A program made the translations under genes and the position numbers. The notes beneath the pieces were generated by a model, which was not told the origin of the DNA, made no database searches, and worked only from the letters and a program-made list of their open reading frames with translations. Below are positions 9,182-18,543 of a DNA stretch of 62,376 bases, piece after piece (position 1 is the stretch's first letter; every line of letters starts with the position of its first letter). The stretch spans positions 1 to 62,376 of the forward strand of contig JAJCYQ010000061.1 in the NCBI GenBank assembly GCA_029262835.1. The letters run 5' to 3'. Origin of the DNA: Bacteroidota bacterium (lineage in GTDB: Bacteria > Bacteroidota > Rhodothermia > Rhodothermales > UBA10348).

Positions 9182-9610
9182 ATGAAGCTTCGCTCACTCT
9201 TTCCCTACCTCCTTATCGGCCTGGCTTTTGGCATCCTGGCCACCAAGGCCGAGGTCATTTCCTGGTTCAGGATCCAGGAAATGTTCCGTTTCCAGTCTTT
9301 CCACATGTACGGCATTATTGTGACAGCCATCGCGGTGAGCGCCGTATCGATCCAGATCATTCGCCGAAGCGGCCTTGTCGCGGCCTCCGGAGAACGCGTC
9401 GACATCCCGCGTATGCCGCTCAGCCGATTGGGCACACAATACTGGCTCGGAGGCACCATTTTTGGCCTCGGATGGGCGCTCACCGGCGCCTGCCCGGCGC
9501 CCATGTTCGCGCTGCTTGGGAACGGCATTGGCGTCATGGTGGTTCTGATCGCTTCCGCGCTGGCAGGCACCTATACCTACGGCCGGGTGCGGCGCTACCT
9601 GCCGCACTGA
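9182..9610 (+). CDS. YeeE/YedE family transporter, half-size protein 2
   Basis: A 142-residue membrane protein with three to four hydrophobic segments and the second characteristic Cys motif, GLGWALTGACPAPMFALLGNG, near residue 105. The pair of half-size DUF395 proteins is a common split arrangement next to persulfide dioxygenases and sulfide:quinone reductases. The start is the ATG at 9182 (MKLRSLFPYLL), 20 bases after its partner ends. It probably assembles with the preceding protein to carry a reduced sulfur compound across the inner membrane. The direction of transport and the substrate cannot be read from the sequence. Confidence 0.85.
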   Translation: MKLRSLFPYLLIGLAFGILATKAEVISWFRIQEMFRFQSFHMYGIIVTAIAVSAVSIQIIRRSGLVAASGERVDIPRMPLSRLGTQYWLGGTIFGLGWALTGACPAPMFALLGNGIGVMVVLIASALAGTYTYGRVRRYLPH

Positions 9611-9666
9611 CGCGTCGCTCGGGCCTGCCCTTCTTTACGAACTGATCTGGCCGCCCGGCCTTCCGC

Positions 9667-11124
9667 ATGCTTTTCAGACAGATTTTCGACGCCAAACTGG
9701 CCCAGTACGCCTATCTCATAGGCTGCCAGGCCACCCGCGAAGCCATTATTTTCGATCCTGAGCGCGACGTTGACCAGTACGTCGCGCTCGCCGAAAAGGA
9801 GGGCATGACCATTGTCGCAGCGGCCGACACGCACATTCACGCCGATTACCTGTCCGGGCTGCGGGAGTTCGCCGAGCGCGGTACGCGCGTCTATGCTTCC
9901 GACGAAGGGGATGCCGACTGGAAGTACGAATTTCTCCGCGGCTCCGCCTACGACCACGTCCTTCTCACCGATGGGGACACGTTCGACATCGGCAACATCC
10001 GCTTCAAGGCCGTGCACACGCCTGGCCATACGCCAGAACACCTGTCCTACCTCGTGACCGATCTGGGTGGCGGCGCCTCCGAGCCGATGGGGCTCATTTC
10101 CGGCGACTTCGTTTTCGTGGGTGATCTCGGGCGGCCCGACCTCCTGGAATCGGCCGCCGGCGTCGCGGGCGCCATGGAGCCCTCGGCGCACCGCCTTTAC
10201 GCGTCGGTCCTGCGCTTCCTGGGTCTCGATGACTACCTCCAGGTGTGGCCCGCGCACGGCGCAGGATCGGCCTGCGGCAAAGCGCTCGGCGCGGTCCCCG
10301 AGTCGACCGTGGGCTACGAGCGGCGCTTTAACGCGGCTATCCGGGCGGCAGACGCAGGCGAAGAGGCCTTCGTGCGCGCTATCCTCGACGGGCAGCCCGA
10401 GCCGCCCATGTACTTTGCCCGCATGAAGCGCGACAACCGCCAGGGCCCTCCGGTGCTCGGCACACTTCCGGCGCCGCGCCACGTGTTCGCAGGTGACGTC
10501 GAGGCGCTCATCGCCCGCGAGGATGTCGTTATTCTCGATACGCGCCTTGACAAAAGCGCCTTCATGGCGCATCATCTGCCCGGAGCGCTCTATGCGCCAC
10601 TCAATAAATCGTTCAACACCGCGGCCGGGAGCGTCGTCGAGGAAGGCCAGTCCATCGTACTCGTTGTGGATGCGGACAGCGTCGAGACGGCCGTCCGGGA
10701 TCTTGTCCGGATTGGCCTCGACGACATATCGGGCTACCTGACGCCCGATACGCTCGACGCCTACGTGGAGGCAGGGGGGCGCGTGGCCTCTATTCCCGAA
10801 ATGAACATACAGGACCTGCCCACGCGCGCCCGGGAGCGTCCCCTTCACGTGCTCGACGTGCGCGGCGCGACGGAATACGCCGAGGCGCACCTGCCCGGCG
10901 CCCAGAACGTGGCCTACACACGGCTCGTGCCCCGCCGCAACGAGATCACGACGACGCTGCCTGTCGCCGTCCACTGCAAGTCGGGCGCGCGCTCGGCCGT
11001 TGCAGCGGCGCTGCTGGCGCGCTGGGGGCATGAGGTCATCCACGTCGGAGGTGATTTTGATGCGTTTGCACGCGCCGAAGGGCTTGGCGCTGCCGACGGG
11101 CAGGCGACAGCGGCGACTCCCTGA
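9667..11124 (+). CDS. Persulfide dioxygenase-rhodanese fusion (CstB/Blh-like)
   Basis: A 485-residue cytoplasmic protein with an N-terminal metallo-beta-lactamase domain of the persulfide dioxygenase type (THIHADYLSGL at residues 55-65, HTPGHTPEHLSY, GDFVFVGDLGRPDL, VWPAHGAGSACG). Two rhodanese-like domains follow. The middle one (LDTRLDKSAFMAHHLPGAL) has VVDAD where the active Cys should be and is therefore probably inactive. The C-terminal one has HCKSGARS with the catalytic Cys at residue 437. This matches the architecture of CstB, which oxidises persulfides and moves sulfane sulfur to form sulfite/thiosulfate. It sits between YeeE-type transporters and two SulP transporters, fitting removal of reactive sulfur. 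No CstR-like repressor is present in the window. Confidence 0.87.
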   Translation: MLFRQIFDAKLAQYAYLIGCQATREAIIFDPERDVDQYVALAEKEGMTIVAAADTHIHADYLSGLREFAERGTRVYASDEGDADWKYEFLRGSAYDHVLLTDGDTFDIGNIRFKAVHTPGHTPEHLSYLVTDLGGGASEPMGLISGDFVFVGDLGRPDLLESAAGVAGAMEPSAHRLYASVLRFLGLDDYLQVWPAHGAGSACGKALGAVPESTVGYERRFNAAIRAADAGEEAFVRAILDGQPEPPMYFARMKRDNRQGPPVLGTLPAPRHVFAGDVEALIAREDVVILDTRLDKSAFMAHHLPGALYAPLNKSFNTAAGSVVEEGQSIVLVVDADSVETAVRDLVRIGLDDISGYLTPDTLDAYVEAGGRVASIPEMNIQDLPTRARERPLHVLDVRGATEYAEAHLPGAQNVAYTRLVPRRNEITTTLPVAVHCKSGARSAVAAALLARWGHEVIHVGGDFDAFARAEGLGAADGQATAATP

Positions 11125-11132
11125 AGCGCCCT

Positions 11133-12845
11133 GTGAAACCAGTGCCCCACAACGCGTCCTGGACCCGTTTTCTGCCAATTGTCCGTACGCTGGCCAGCTA
11201 TGACCGCGGCCGCATGCTGCAGGGCGACATCTTTGCCGGGGTTACGGTCGGCGTCATGCTCATTCCCCAGGGTATGGCCTACGCCCTGATCGCGGGCATG
11301 CCGCCTGTGTACGGCCTCTACGCTGCACTCGTGCCACTTGTCGTGTACGCCGTACTTGGCACATCCGGCCAACTCGCCGTGGGCCCTGTGGCGGTCGTAT
11401 CGCTCCTCGTGGCCTCGGCCGTCGGATCCATTGCGGCCACAGCATCGACCGAATACATACGCCTGGTACTCGTTCTCGCGCTGCTCACGGGCGCTTTCCA
11501 GATCGGGCTCGGGCTGGCAGGAATGGGCGCGATCACGGCGCTCCTGTCGCGGCCCGTGCTGAGCGGCTTCACGTCGGCCGCGGCGATCGTGATCGGAACG
11601 TCCCAGATGAAACACGTGCTCGGCGTTTCCATTCCGCGCGGCGATTTCCTCTCGACCCTTTCTGCGCTCTGGCAGGCACTCGGCGACGTGCACGGACCCA
11701 CCCTCGCGATGGGTCTCGGCGGCGTGGCCATCATGCTGGCCGCGCGACATGTCTCGCGCCAATCCGGCTGGAACATACCCGGCGCCATGCTGGCCGTAGC
11801 CATGGCAACCCTGATGACCTGGCTATTGAATCTTGACGACATGGGCATATCCATTGTCGGCGCCGTTCCGCGGGGACTGCCTTCGCCCGCCCTTCCCACG
11901 GCCTCCTGGAGCGAAGTCCGCACGCTCGCCCCGACCGCCGTCATTATCGGTCTCATCGGGTTTGTGCAGTCCGTGGCCGTTGGGCAGAGCTTTGCGACGC
12001 GCCGTGGCGCGCGTATCGATGCCTCACAGGAGCTGCGCGCTCTCGGCGCGGCGAACCTTCTGGGCAGCCTCTTCCAGTCCTTTCCTGGAGCGGGCGGCTT
12101 TGCGCGGTCGGCCGTGAACCACGATGCTGGAGCGCACACGACCCTTGCCAGTCTGATCAGCGCCCTGATCGTACTCATTACGCTGCTGCTTCTGACGCCG
12201 CTCTTTACCCACTTGCCGCATGCCCTGCTCGGCGCGATCATCCTTCTTGCCGTAAAAAATCTGATTTCCTGGGGAGAGTTCGCCCGCCTGGCCCGCACGA
12301 GCCGGCCCGACGCGGCGATCCTTGCGGCGACCTTTCTGGCGACCCTCTTCCTGGGGTTCGTCCTTGGAATCGGGCTGGGCGTGATACTTTCTCTCGCGCT
12401 GTTCACCTGGCAGGCGTCGCGCCCGCACACGGCCTGGCTGGGCCGGCTTCCGGGCACGAACAAGTACCGTAACGTGTTGCGCTACAATAATGTCGATATT
12501 CCGGATGGGCTCCTCATATTGCGAATCGATGCTTCGCTGTTTTTTGCCAACATGAACGTCGTGCGCGAGGAAGTGAACCGCGCGCTGGAGAAGCATGCGG
12601 CCACCCGCATCGTGCTCATCGACATGTATCCAGTCAACCGAATCGATGCCTCAGCACTCCATGAACTCAACGTGCTCCTCAGCGATCTGGCCGAACGCGG
12701 CATTGACCTCCGTTTTGCGGCCGTAAAGGGACCCGTTCGCGACAAAATGGAAAAAAGCGCCCTCGGACGGCGTATTCCGGCCGAAGCGCTGCAGATGGAT
12801 CTGCATGAAGCAGTCCTGTGCGCGGAAGGGTATCTTGCAGCATGA
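11133..12845 (+). CDS. SulP family anion transporter with STAS domain (copy 1)
   Basis: An inner-membrane transporter of 570 residues. The N-terminal SulP motif GVTVGVMLIPQGMAYALIAG is followed by PPVYGLYAALVP, about 12 membrane segments, and a cytoplasmic STAS domain (last ~120 residues, VVLIDMYPVNRIDASAL-like core). The GTG start at 11133 lies eight bases after the persulfide dioxygenase stop, indicating an operon. SulP proteins carry sulfate, bicarbonate or other anions; with these neighbours, sulfate or sulfite is the natural guess. A second, divergent SulP gene overlaps its stop codon by four bases. Confidence 0.88.
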   Translation: MKPVPHNASWTRFLPIVRTLASYDRGRMLQGDIFAGVTVGVMLIPQGMAYALIAGMPPVYGLYAALVPLVVYAVLGTSGQLAVGPVAVVSLLVASAVGSIAATASTEYIRLVLVLALLTGAFQIGLGLAGMGAITALLSRPVLSGFTSAAAIVIGTSQMKHVLGVSIPRGDFLSTLSALWQALGDVHGPTLAMGLGGVAIMLAARHVSRQSGWNIPGAMLAVAMATLMTWLLNLDDMGISIVGAVPRGLPSPALPTASWSEVRTLAPTAVIIGLIGFVQSVAVGQSFATRRGARIDASQELRALGAANLLGSLFQSFPGAGGFARSAVNHDAGAHTTLASLISALIVLITLLLLTPLFTHLPHALLGAIILLAVKNLISWGEFARLARTSRPDAAILAATFLATLFLGFVLGIGLGVILSLALFTWQASRPHTAWLGRLPGTNKYRNVLRYNNVDIPDGLLILRIDASLFFANMNVVREEVNRALEKHAATRIVLIDMYPVNRIDASALHELNVLLSDLAERGIDLRFAAVKGPVRDKMEKSALGRRIPAEALQMDLHEAVLCAEGYLAA

Positions 12846-14539
12846 AGTCACTGTTCCCATCGCTCGCGGGCTACACGCGGCAGGCGCTCCGGGGCGATGC
12901 CATATCAGGACTGACCGTTGGCGTGGTGCTCGTCCCGCAGGGAATGGCCTACGCCCTGCTGGCCGGTCTGCCAGCCGCCTACGGGCTGTATGCCGGTCTC
13001 GTGCCTCTTCTCATCTACGCACTGCTCGGTACGGGCCGCCACGTCGCCTTTGGTATCGTGGCCGTGGACTGCCTCATCATTGCCGCCGCTGTGGCGCCAC
13101 TTGCCCAGCCAGGGAGCCCTGAGTACACGGCGCTCGTGCTGCTCGTTACGCTGCTTGTCGGTCTTTTCCAGCTGGCTCTCGGCCTTCTGCGCGTTGGATT
13201 CGTGGTCAACCTGCTTTCGCGCCCCGTGTTGACAGGGTTTGTTTCGGCGGCGGCCATCCTCGTCGTTCTGAGCCAGATCAAGGGCCTCATGGGCCTTCCA
13301 GTGCCCATGCAGACCAACGCCGTCGCGCTCTTCAGCACGGCGGCCGCGGCCGTCTTCGCCTTCAACGGGCCGACATTCGCCATCGGCGCGGGCAGCCTCG
13401 CGCTGCTTGTCGGGCTGCGCCGGTTCTACCCCCGCGTTCCGGGTGCGCTCTTGGCTGTTCTCTTCACGGGCCTTCTGGTCTGGCTCTTCGGACTCGATGC
13501 CCGCGGCGTGGAAACGGTCGGCGTCGTGCCGAGCGGCCTGCCCAGTCCAGCCGTGCCCGCCGTAACCCTTGACACCGTCCGCGCGCTGCTGCCCACCGTC
13601 GCCACGCTCTCACTCATCCAGTTTGTCAACACGATTTCGATCGGCAAACTGTTCGCCTCCCGCTACGGATACCGAATTGATGCCAATCGCGAGTTCGTGG
13701 CCGTGGGCCTGGCCAATGTCCTGGGCAGTATGTTCCTCTCGCCACCGACGTCTGCGAGCTATTCGCGCTCGGCCGTCGCCGCCGAAACGGGGGCAAAGAC
13801 CACGCTGTCAAACGCCGTGGCGGCCACCGTCGTTCTCATCAGTATCCTGTTCCTGACGCCGCTCCTCACGCACCTGCCCATTGCCGCCTTCTCGGCCATC
13901 ATCATCGTTGCCGTCGCGACGCTCGTCGATGTGCGCGAGCTGCGCTACCTCCTGCGCACGAAACGCACCGACGGCCTGGTGGCGCTCGTGACTTTCCTGG
14001 CGACGCTTCTCATCGGTATCCAGCAGGGTATTCTGGTCGGCATCGCGCTGTCCATCCTGGCGGTCATGGCGCGGAAAAGCAGGCCCAATATCTCCGTGCT
14101 GGGCCTCATGCCCGGCACGCAGATGTTCAAGGAACTCGAACACCACCAGGACGCGCGGCCGCTCGCCGATATCCTGGCGCTCCGGATGGATGCGTCCTTC
14201 ACGTTCATAAACTCCGAGCGCCTGCGCGATGCCATCCTCGAGCTGACCGCGACGACGCCCTGCCGGGCGATCATCATTGACGCGCAGCCCATCAATGACA
14301 TGGACACGACAGCGCTCGCCGTGCTCAGCGAACTGCACGAGAGCCTTGCATCGCGCCACATTGCCTTTGTCTTCGGCGGCGTAAAGCCCCCGGTCATGGC
14401 GCTCATCAGGCAGTCCGGCCTGATCAATGAACTCGGCGATGCCTGCTTTTTCATGAGCCCCTACCAGGCGGCCGAAAACCTGATGCACATGTGGGGCCGC
14501 GAAATACACACTTCAACGTCGGCGCGCTCTGCGCCGTGA
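12842..14539 (+). CDS. SulP family anion transporter with STAS domain (copy 2)
   Basis: A second SulP transporter of 565 residues, with VGVVLVPQGMAYALLAGLP at the N terminus, PAAYGLYAGLVPLLIYALLG, multiple membrane spans and a C-terminal STAS domain around AIIIDAQPINDMDTTALAVL. The start ATG at 12842 overlaps the stop of the first SulP gene (ATGA), so the two are translationally coupled. They differ throughout, so this is an old duplication or two distinct specificities rather than a recent copy; they might form a hetero-oligomer. It is the last gene of the sulfur module; a Nudix gene follows after 26 bases. Confidence 0.88.
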   Translation: MKSLFPSLAGYTRQALRGDAISGLTVGVVLVPQGMAYALLAGLPAAYGLYAGLVPLLIYALLGTGRHVAFGIVAVDCLIIAAAVAPLAQPGSPEYTALVLLVTLLVGLFQLALGLLRVGFVVNLLSRPVLTGFVSAAAILVVLSQIKGLMGLPVPMQTNAVALFSTAAAAVFAFNGPTFAIGAGSLALLVGLRRFYPRVPGALLAVLFTGLLVWLFGLDARGVETVGVVPSGLPSPAVPAVTLDTVRALLPTVATLSLIQFVNTISIGKLFASRYGYRIDANREFVAVGLANVLGSMFLSPPTSASYSRSAVAAETGAKTTLSNAVAATVVLISILFLTPLLTHLPIAAFSAIIIVAVATLVDVRELRYLLRTKRTDGLVALVTFLATLLIGIQQGILVGIALSILAVMARKSRPNISVLGLMPGTQMFKELEHHQDARPLADILALRMDASFTFINSERLRDAILELTATTPCRAIIIDAQPINDMDTTALAVLSELHESLASRHIAFVFGGVKPPVMALIRQSGLINELGDACFFMSPYQAAENLMHMWGREIHTSTSARSAP

Positions 14540-14565
14540 ACGCGAACTGCCGTATCTTTGCCCAC

Positions 14566-15249
14566 ATGTACTACTTCTACGTCGACCAGGTCCGAAAAGC
14601 CAAGAAAGGCGTTCCGCCCGAGCGCTTTTCCCGGAAACGGCTCTATCGGTTGCACCGGGAGGCAGAGAAGGACGCCGTTAAAACAGCCCGGAGGGAAGTG
14701 CTTGTGGTCGATACGTCGCGGCTCGAAGCACCGGTTGACGAGGCCGGAAAGCTGCCGAAAGAAGCCCTGGTCAACGTCGGTCCCTACCTGCCCACGCGCG
14801 AAGTCATCGCTGGCGGCGGCATTATTACGCGCATGGGCAAAAAGAAGATGAAGGTGCTGCTCATTTTCCGCAAGGGGAAGTGGGACATTGCCAAGGGAAA
14901 GCTCGACCCGGGCGAGACCATCAAGCAGTGTGCGCGGAGGGAAGTGTGCGAGGAGCTGGGTATCCAGAACGTGCAGGTTCTCGATTTTCTGGATACGACG
15001 GTCCACGGCTACGCGGAGGACGGCTCCTTCATTGTAAAGACCACGTACTGGTACCACATGCTGACTTCAGAGCGTGATTTTACGCCGCAGCTCGAGGAAA
15101 AAATCACCGACGTGAAGTGGTTTTCGTTCGAGAAAGCCCTCACCGTACTCGGGCATACGACGCTGATTCACCTCCTGCAGCGCGTCGAGGATAAACTGCG
15201 CGCCGCGACACCTCCCCGGAATCCGAAAACGCGCCGAGTGCCAAAGTAG
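14566..15249 (+). CDS. Nudix hydrolase family protein
   Basis: A 227-residue protein with a Nudix box at about residues 109-131 (GKLDPGET followed by REVCEELGI), so it should hydrolyse a nucleoside diphosphate linked to another group. The N-terminal ~85 residues (YYFYVDQVRKAKKG onward) are basic and not part of the Nudix fold; similar N-terminal extensions occur in Bacteroidota Nudix proteins. A TATCTTTG, matching the Bacteroidota -7 element, lies at 14553-14560 just before the ATG. If it is used, the message would be nearly leaderless; no -33 TTG was seen at the right distance. The substrate is unknown. Confidence 0.85.
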   Translation: MYYFYVDQVRKAKKGVPPERFSRKRLYRLHREAEKDAVKTARREVLVVDTSRLEAPVDEAGKLPKEALVNVGPYLPTREVIAGGGIITRMGKKKMKVLLIFRKGKWDIAKGKLDPGETIKQCARREVCEELGIQNVQVLDFLDTTVHGYAEDGSFIVKTTYWYHMLTSERDFTPQLEEKITDVKWFSFEKALTVLGHTTLIHLLQRVEDKLRAATPPRNPKTRRVPK

Positions 15250-15355
15250 CGCCGCGCCGGACGCCTGACGTATATTCACAGGGTCTGCCCGCCCACCCGC
15301 ACGCTGGTCCCTACGAACAGAGGGCGCTCTGCGTGCCCAACCCAACCCACCCGCC

Positions 15356-15736
15356 GTGAATCTGAAAACGCTGGATCTGAACGTGAAACGCAGACGCACC
15401 GTCCGTACCAAGAAACACCACGACCTGGGCGACCGCAAGGTCGGCCTCCCGGCTGTCGTTGTGTTCTGGCTCGTTGCACCTGTCGGCGCTGCTGGCGCTG
15501 TGCTGCCGTTTGCCATGGACCTCGGATGGGCCTGGATGACCTTTTCAGCCATCTTCGTGCAGGTCGCCATTCTAATGACGAACGACCGCCGCGGGTTTAT
15601 CAGAAGCCGTGAAGTCCGGCGCGCCTACGAGGCCCGGCGCCACTTCTCCATGTTTGAGACGATCGTCCTCTTTCTGCTCATCATGGTCGACATCCTGGTC
15701 GTGGCCTTCGCCTTCCTGACAGCCACCTCGCCCTGA
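15356..15736 (+). CDS. Small membrane protein of unknown function
   Basis: A 126-residue protein not recognised as any family. After a very basic N-terminal tail (KRRRTVRTKKHH) come three hydrophobic stretches: AVVVFWLVAPVGAAGAVLPF, WMTFSAIFVQVAILM, and FETIVLFLLIMVDILVVAFAF. A charged loop (NDRRGFIRSREVRRAYEARR) separates the second and third. It is therefore an inner-membrane protein with its basic tail probably in the cytoplasm. GTG at 15356 is the likely start. Upstream 106 bases hold no other gene. Its end is 39 bases from the convergent peptidase gene. It is real by its clear topology, but the function is unknown. Confidence 0.6.
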   Translation: MNLKTLDLNVKRRRTVRTKKHHDLGDRKVGLPAVVVFWLVAPVGAAGAVLPFAMDLGWAWMTFSAIFVQVAILMTNDRRGFIRSREVRRAYEARRHFSMFETIVLFLLIMVDILVVAFAFLTATSP

Positions 15737-15775
15737 CGTCCGGCAATTGTCGCCGCTCCGCCCGGTGTCGCGGCA

Positions 15776-18478
15776 TTACTGCCCGACAAGAAACACGGCA
15801 TTGGCCACGAGGCGGCGTCCGCTGTACCAGAAGGCCCTGTAGAGCGGATCGTCCATGAAGTAGACGACGCTCCCGCGCCCCATGGATTCGGCCCCGAACG
15901 AGAGCGTCCCGTCTATCCGGTCTTCGGCCTCGTAGCCCGTGTGCCCTGACACCCGGCGGCCCAGGACGCCGACATTCCAGGCCGAACCGTCCAGCATGAC
16001 TGCATGACCGGCGCCCCGGCGCGAGAGCATCCAAGAGGACGCGCCAAAGCCGTATCCGAGCGGATGCGTCCCGTCTACAGCCACCTCAAAAATGGCCCCC
16101 GGATTGTCTGTCGTGAGGCCATCCCGCTCGCGCTCGGCGTACCGCTTCGTGCGGGCCTCCTCGGCGCGCACGCTGTCCGCGGGCACATCGGCCTTCTCGA
16201 TGTCCTTGAGCGCAAACCCCTCCTTTCCAGCCAGCCACGAGGCGGCGCTGCCAAAAACTACCAGGCGGCCGCCCGACCGCACCCAATCGCTGAGCGCACC
16301 GAGCCGTTCCTCGTTCCAGACCGAGGACCAGTTGCCAGATGGCAGCACCACTACGTCCCAGTCGCTGAGATCGGCGCGGGCAAGATCCTCGGGCTCCATC
16401 CGCGTGATGGGATACCCGATCACCTCATCGAAATAGTGCCACAACTGCCCCACCGATGCGCTCGACGCCGGACTGCCGTGCGGCATCACAATGCGCGGCG
16501 CCGCGATGTGGCGCACGTCACCCGAGCCCAGGTCGGGGCCTGCGTCGACCATGCCAGTAGGCGAAAATGCGGCCGTTTCTCCATGCGCCGCACCGATTTT
16601 CGAGAGCAGGACGCCGAGCCCATCGCCAAACTGTTCGTTTCCGCGCCGGGTTACAATCAGCGTACCCCGCGGAAATACATCACCGCCCTGCGTAATCGGC
16701 TCCGTGTTGTATCGCACGCGGATGCCCTGTTTGAGAAGCGCCGCCAGGAAAGCCGGGTCATCCCCCTCGAAGAACCACGCATATGTGCCGCCTGGCGCCA
16801 TGGCCTCACGCGGGGTCATACTGGATGCGCCGCTCGGCGTAAGCTCAATGGCCGGATCCTCAAGAAGCGAGAACGCGTCCAGGTCGTAGGCATACGGAAG
16901 CGCCCAGGCGGTGATGTCATACGTCAATGAATCGGGCAACGGAGAGGTGCGCTCAAACAGCACGCGTGCCAGCACGCTGCGCGGCTGTGCAGATGGCACA
17001 ATGATATCGTCCTCATGGGGTGTCACCCGCGTCGTGGCACCCGTGCGCCAGGCAACGGCTTCCATACGCGCTCCCGCGCGCGCCGGCCGGCCATAGCGTA
17101 TGCCAAGGCCATCGAGATGGCGCATGAGCGCACGCTGCGCCTCGAGGTTCTCTTCGCCCCGGATCAGCCAGGCACGGGCCGGATCGCCCTGTTCCCGTCG
17201 GGAGGCAGCCGACGGCGAGGTGCCATCGAAGAAGGCCGAGAACTGCTCAATGAGCTCTCTGGCGTGCTTCGATGCCACTTCAACAGTCGACATGCCTGTC
17301 GTATAGTGCCCCGCAATGCGGTTCGAGAGGCGGAGCGTATCGCCCTCGGCGGTTTCAATAGCGAGCCCGGCACGGCCCGATCCGCCCTGCTCGTAGGTCA
17401 TCCCGATAGCGCCGTTATAGATCGGAAAGGTGTCGCCGTAGCCCGGGTAGTAGAGGTCAAAAACCTGACGCGTGAAGTAGAGCCATCCGTTGGCGTCGAA
17501 ATAGGACGCGTGGTTGCGCCCAATGGTCTGCTGGAAAGCGCGCTGCCAGTCGGTAATCACCGGGTGATAGGGCTCGGCGGCTGGCGCGAAGTAGTACGGG
17601 CTGTCCACACCCTGCTCGTGAAAGTCCACATGGATCTGCGGCAGCCAGCGCCGGTAGCGGGCCATGCGCTGGCGCGTTTCGGTCTGCGTCATCCACGACC
17701 AGTCCCGATTGAGATCAAAATAGTAATGGTTCGTGCGCCCACCCGGCCAGGGCTCATTGTGCTCAATGGCACCGGGCGTGGCATCGGCCTGCATGCCCAC
17801 CGTGCGGTTATACCAGTTCACGTAGCGGTCACGCCCGTCCGGATTGATCATGGGGTCCATGATGACCAGCGTGTTCTCGAGCCACGACCCGGACTCGGGG
17901 TGCGTCGTGCGCGCCAGATCATAGAGCGTCTGCATGGAAGCTTCGCTGCTGACCGATTCGTTGCCGTGTACGTTGTAGCTGAGCCAGACAATGGCGACGC
18001 CGCGTTGCTCTCCTGCTCCCGAAGATGCGCTTTCCACTCGCGCCGCGCCGCCAAGCAGCGTCATCCCGTCTGGAGCAAGGCCCGCCCTGCGCAGATTCGC
18101 TTCCCGGATGGCCTCGCGGCGGGCCAGGTTGTCTGGCGTGGATACATAGACGAGCACGAGATCGCGCCCTTCATAGCTTTTCCCGTACGGCTCCATGTCG
18201 ACACGGTCGCTGTGCGCGGCCACATGCTCGGCATAGGCCAGGACCTGTTCGTGCCGCGTGAAGCGATCGCCGAGCCCGTATCCCAGGAAGTCGGCGGGCG
18301 AGCGCAGCTCCCCGGTTCCGGCCTGCGGCACATCCTGGCCAGCCTGCGGCAGATCCTGCGCCGACACGACCGGCGACGCGACGAGTCCGGCTGCCAGGAG
18401 CATCCACGCCGCCATACCGTGCCAGCCAGATGGACGCTGAATGGGATGCGTGCGGCCGGTCAGAGTAAGCTGTATCAT
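15776..18478 (-). CDS. Secreted M14 family zinc carboxypeptidase
   Basis: A 900-residue exported protein. The N-terminal hydrophobic stretch MAAWMLLAAGLVASPVVSAQ is a signal peptide preceded by a 21-residue basic extension, so translation may instead start at the internal Met about residue 22. Zn ligands of the M14 fold are visible: NVHGNES (His and Glu), IHVDFHEQG (third His), and TYEQGG with the likely catalytic Glu. Substrate-binding motifs MDPMINPDGRDRYVNWYN and DLNRDW also fit. The C-terminal half includes a glutamine-amidotransferase-like segment (DLSDWDVVVLPSGNW), as in large Bacteroidota M14 peptidases. No sorting domain is present. It is divergent from the Asp-box propeller gene with 65 bases between starts. 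Confidence 0.87.
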   Translation of the reverse strand: MIQLTLTGRTHPIQRPSGWHGMAAWMLLAAGLVASPVVSAQDLPQAGQDVPQAGTGELRSPADFLGYGLGDRFTRHEQVLAYAEHVAAHSDRVDMEPYGKSYEGRDLVLVYVSTPDNLARREAIREANLRRAGLAPDGMTLLGGAARVESASSGAGEQRGVAIVWLSYNVHGNESVSSEASMQTLYDLARTTHPESGSWLENTLVIMDPMINPDGRDRYVNWYNRTVGMQADATPGAIEHNEPWPGGRTNHYYFDLNRDWSWMTQTETRQRMARYRRWLPQIHVDFHEQGVDSPYYFAPAAEPYHPVITDWQRAFQQTIGRNHASYFDANGWLYFTRQVFDLYYPGYGDTFPIYNGAIGMTYEQGGSGRAGLAIETAEGDTLRLSNRIAGHYTTGMSTVEVASKHARELIEQFSAFFDGTSPSAASRREQGDPARAWLIRGEENLEAQRALMRHLDGLGIRYGRPARAGARMEAVAWRTGATTRVTPHEDDIIVPSAQPRSVLARVLFERTSPLPDSLTYDITAWALPYAYDLDAFSLLEDPAIELTPSGASSMTPREAMAPGGTYAWFFEGDDPAFLAALLKQGIRVRYNTEPITQGGDVFPRGTLIVTRRGNEQFGDGLGVLLSKIGAAHGETAAFSPTGMVDAGPDLGSGDVRHIAAPRIVMPHGSPASSASVGQLWHYFDEVIGYPITRMEPEDLARADLSDWDVVVLPSGNWSSVWNEERLGALSDWVRSGGRLVVFGSAASWLAGKEGFALKDIEKADVPADSVRAEEARTKRYAERERDGLTTDNPGAIFEVAVDGTHPLGYGFGASSWMLSRRGAGHAVMLDGSAWNVGVLGRRVSGHTGYEAEDRIDGTLSFGAESMGRGSVVYFMDDPLYRAFWYSGRRLVANAVFLVGQ

Positions 18479-18543
18479 AAATGCGCCTTTTGCCGTTTAT
18501 TTCTGCTTGTTGAATTCGTTTACCCGAAACATAGGACGCTATC

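Noticed and set aside
9595-11178. 527-residue minus-strand frame over the persulfide dioxygenase gene
   Set aside because: Low-complexity His/Arg/Gly-rich translation with no domain; the plus-strand gene is certain.
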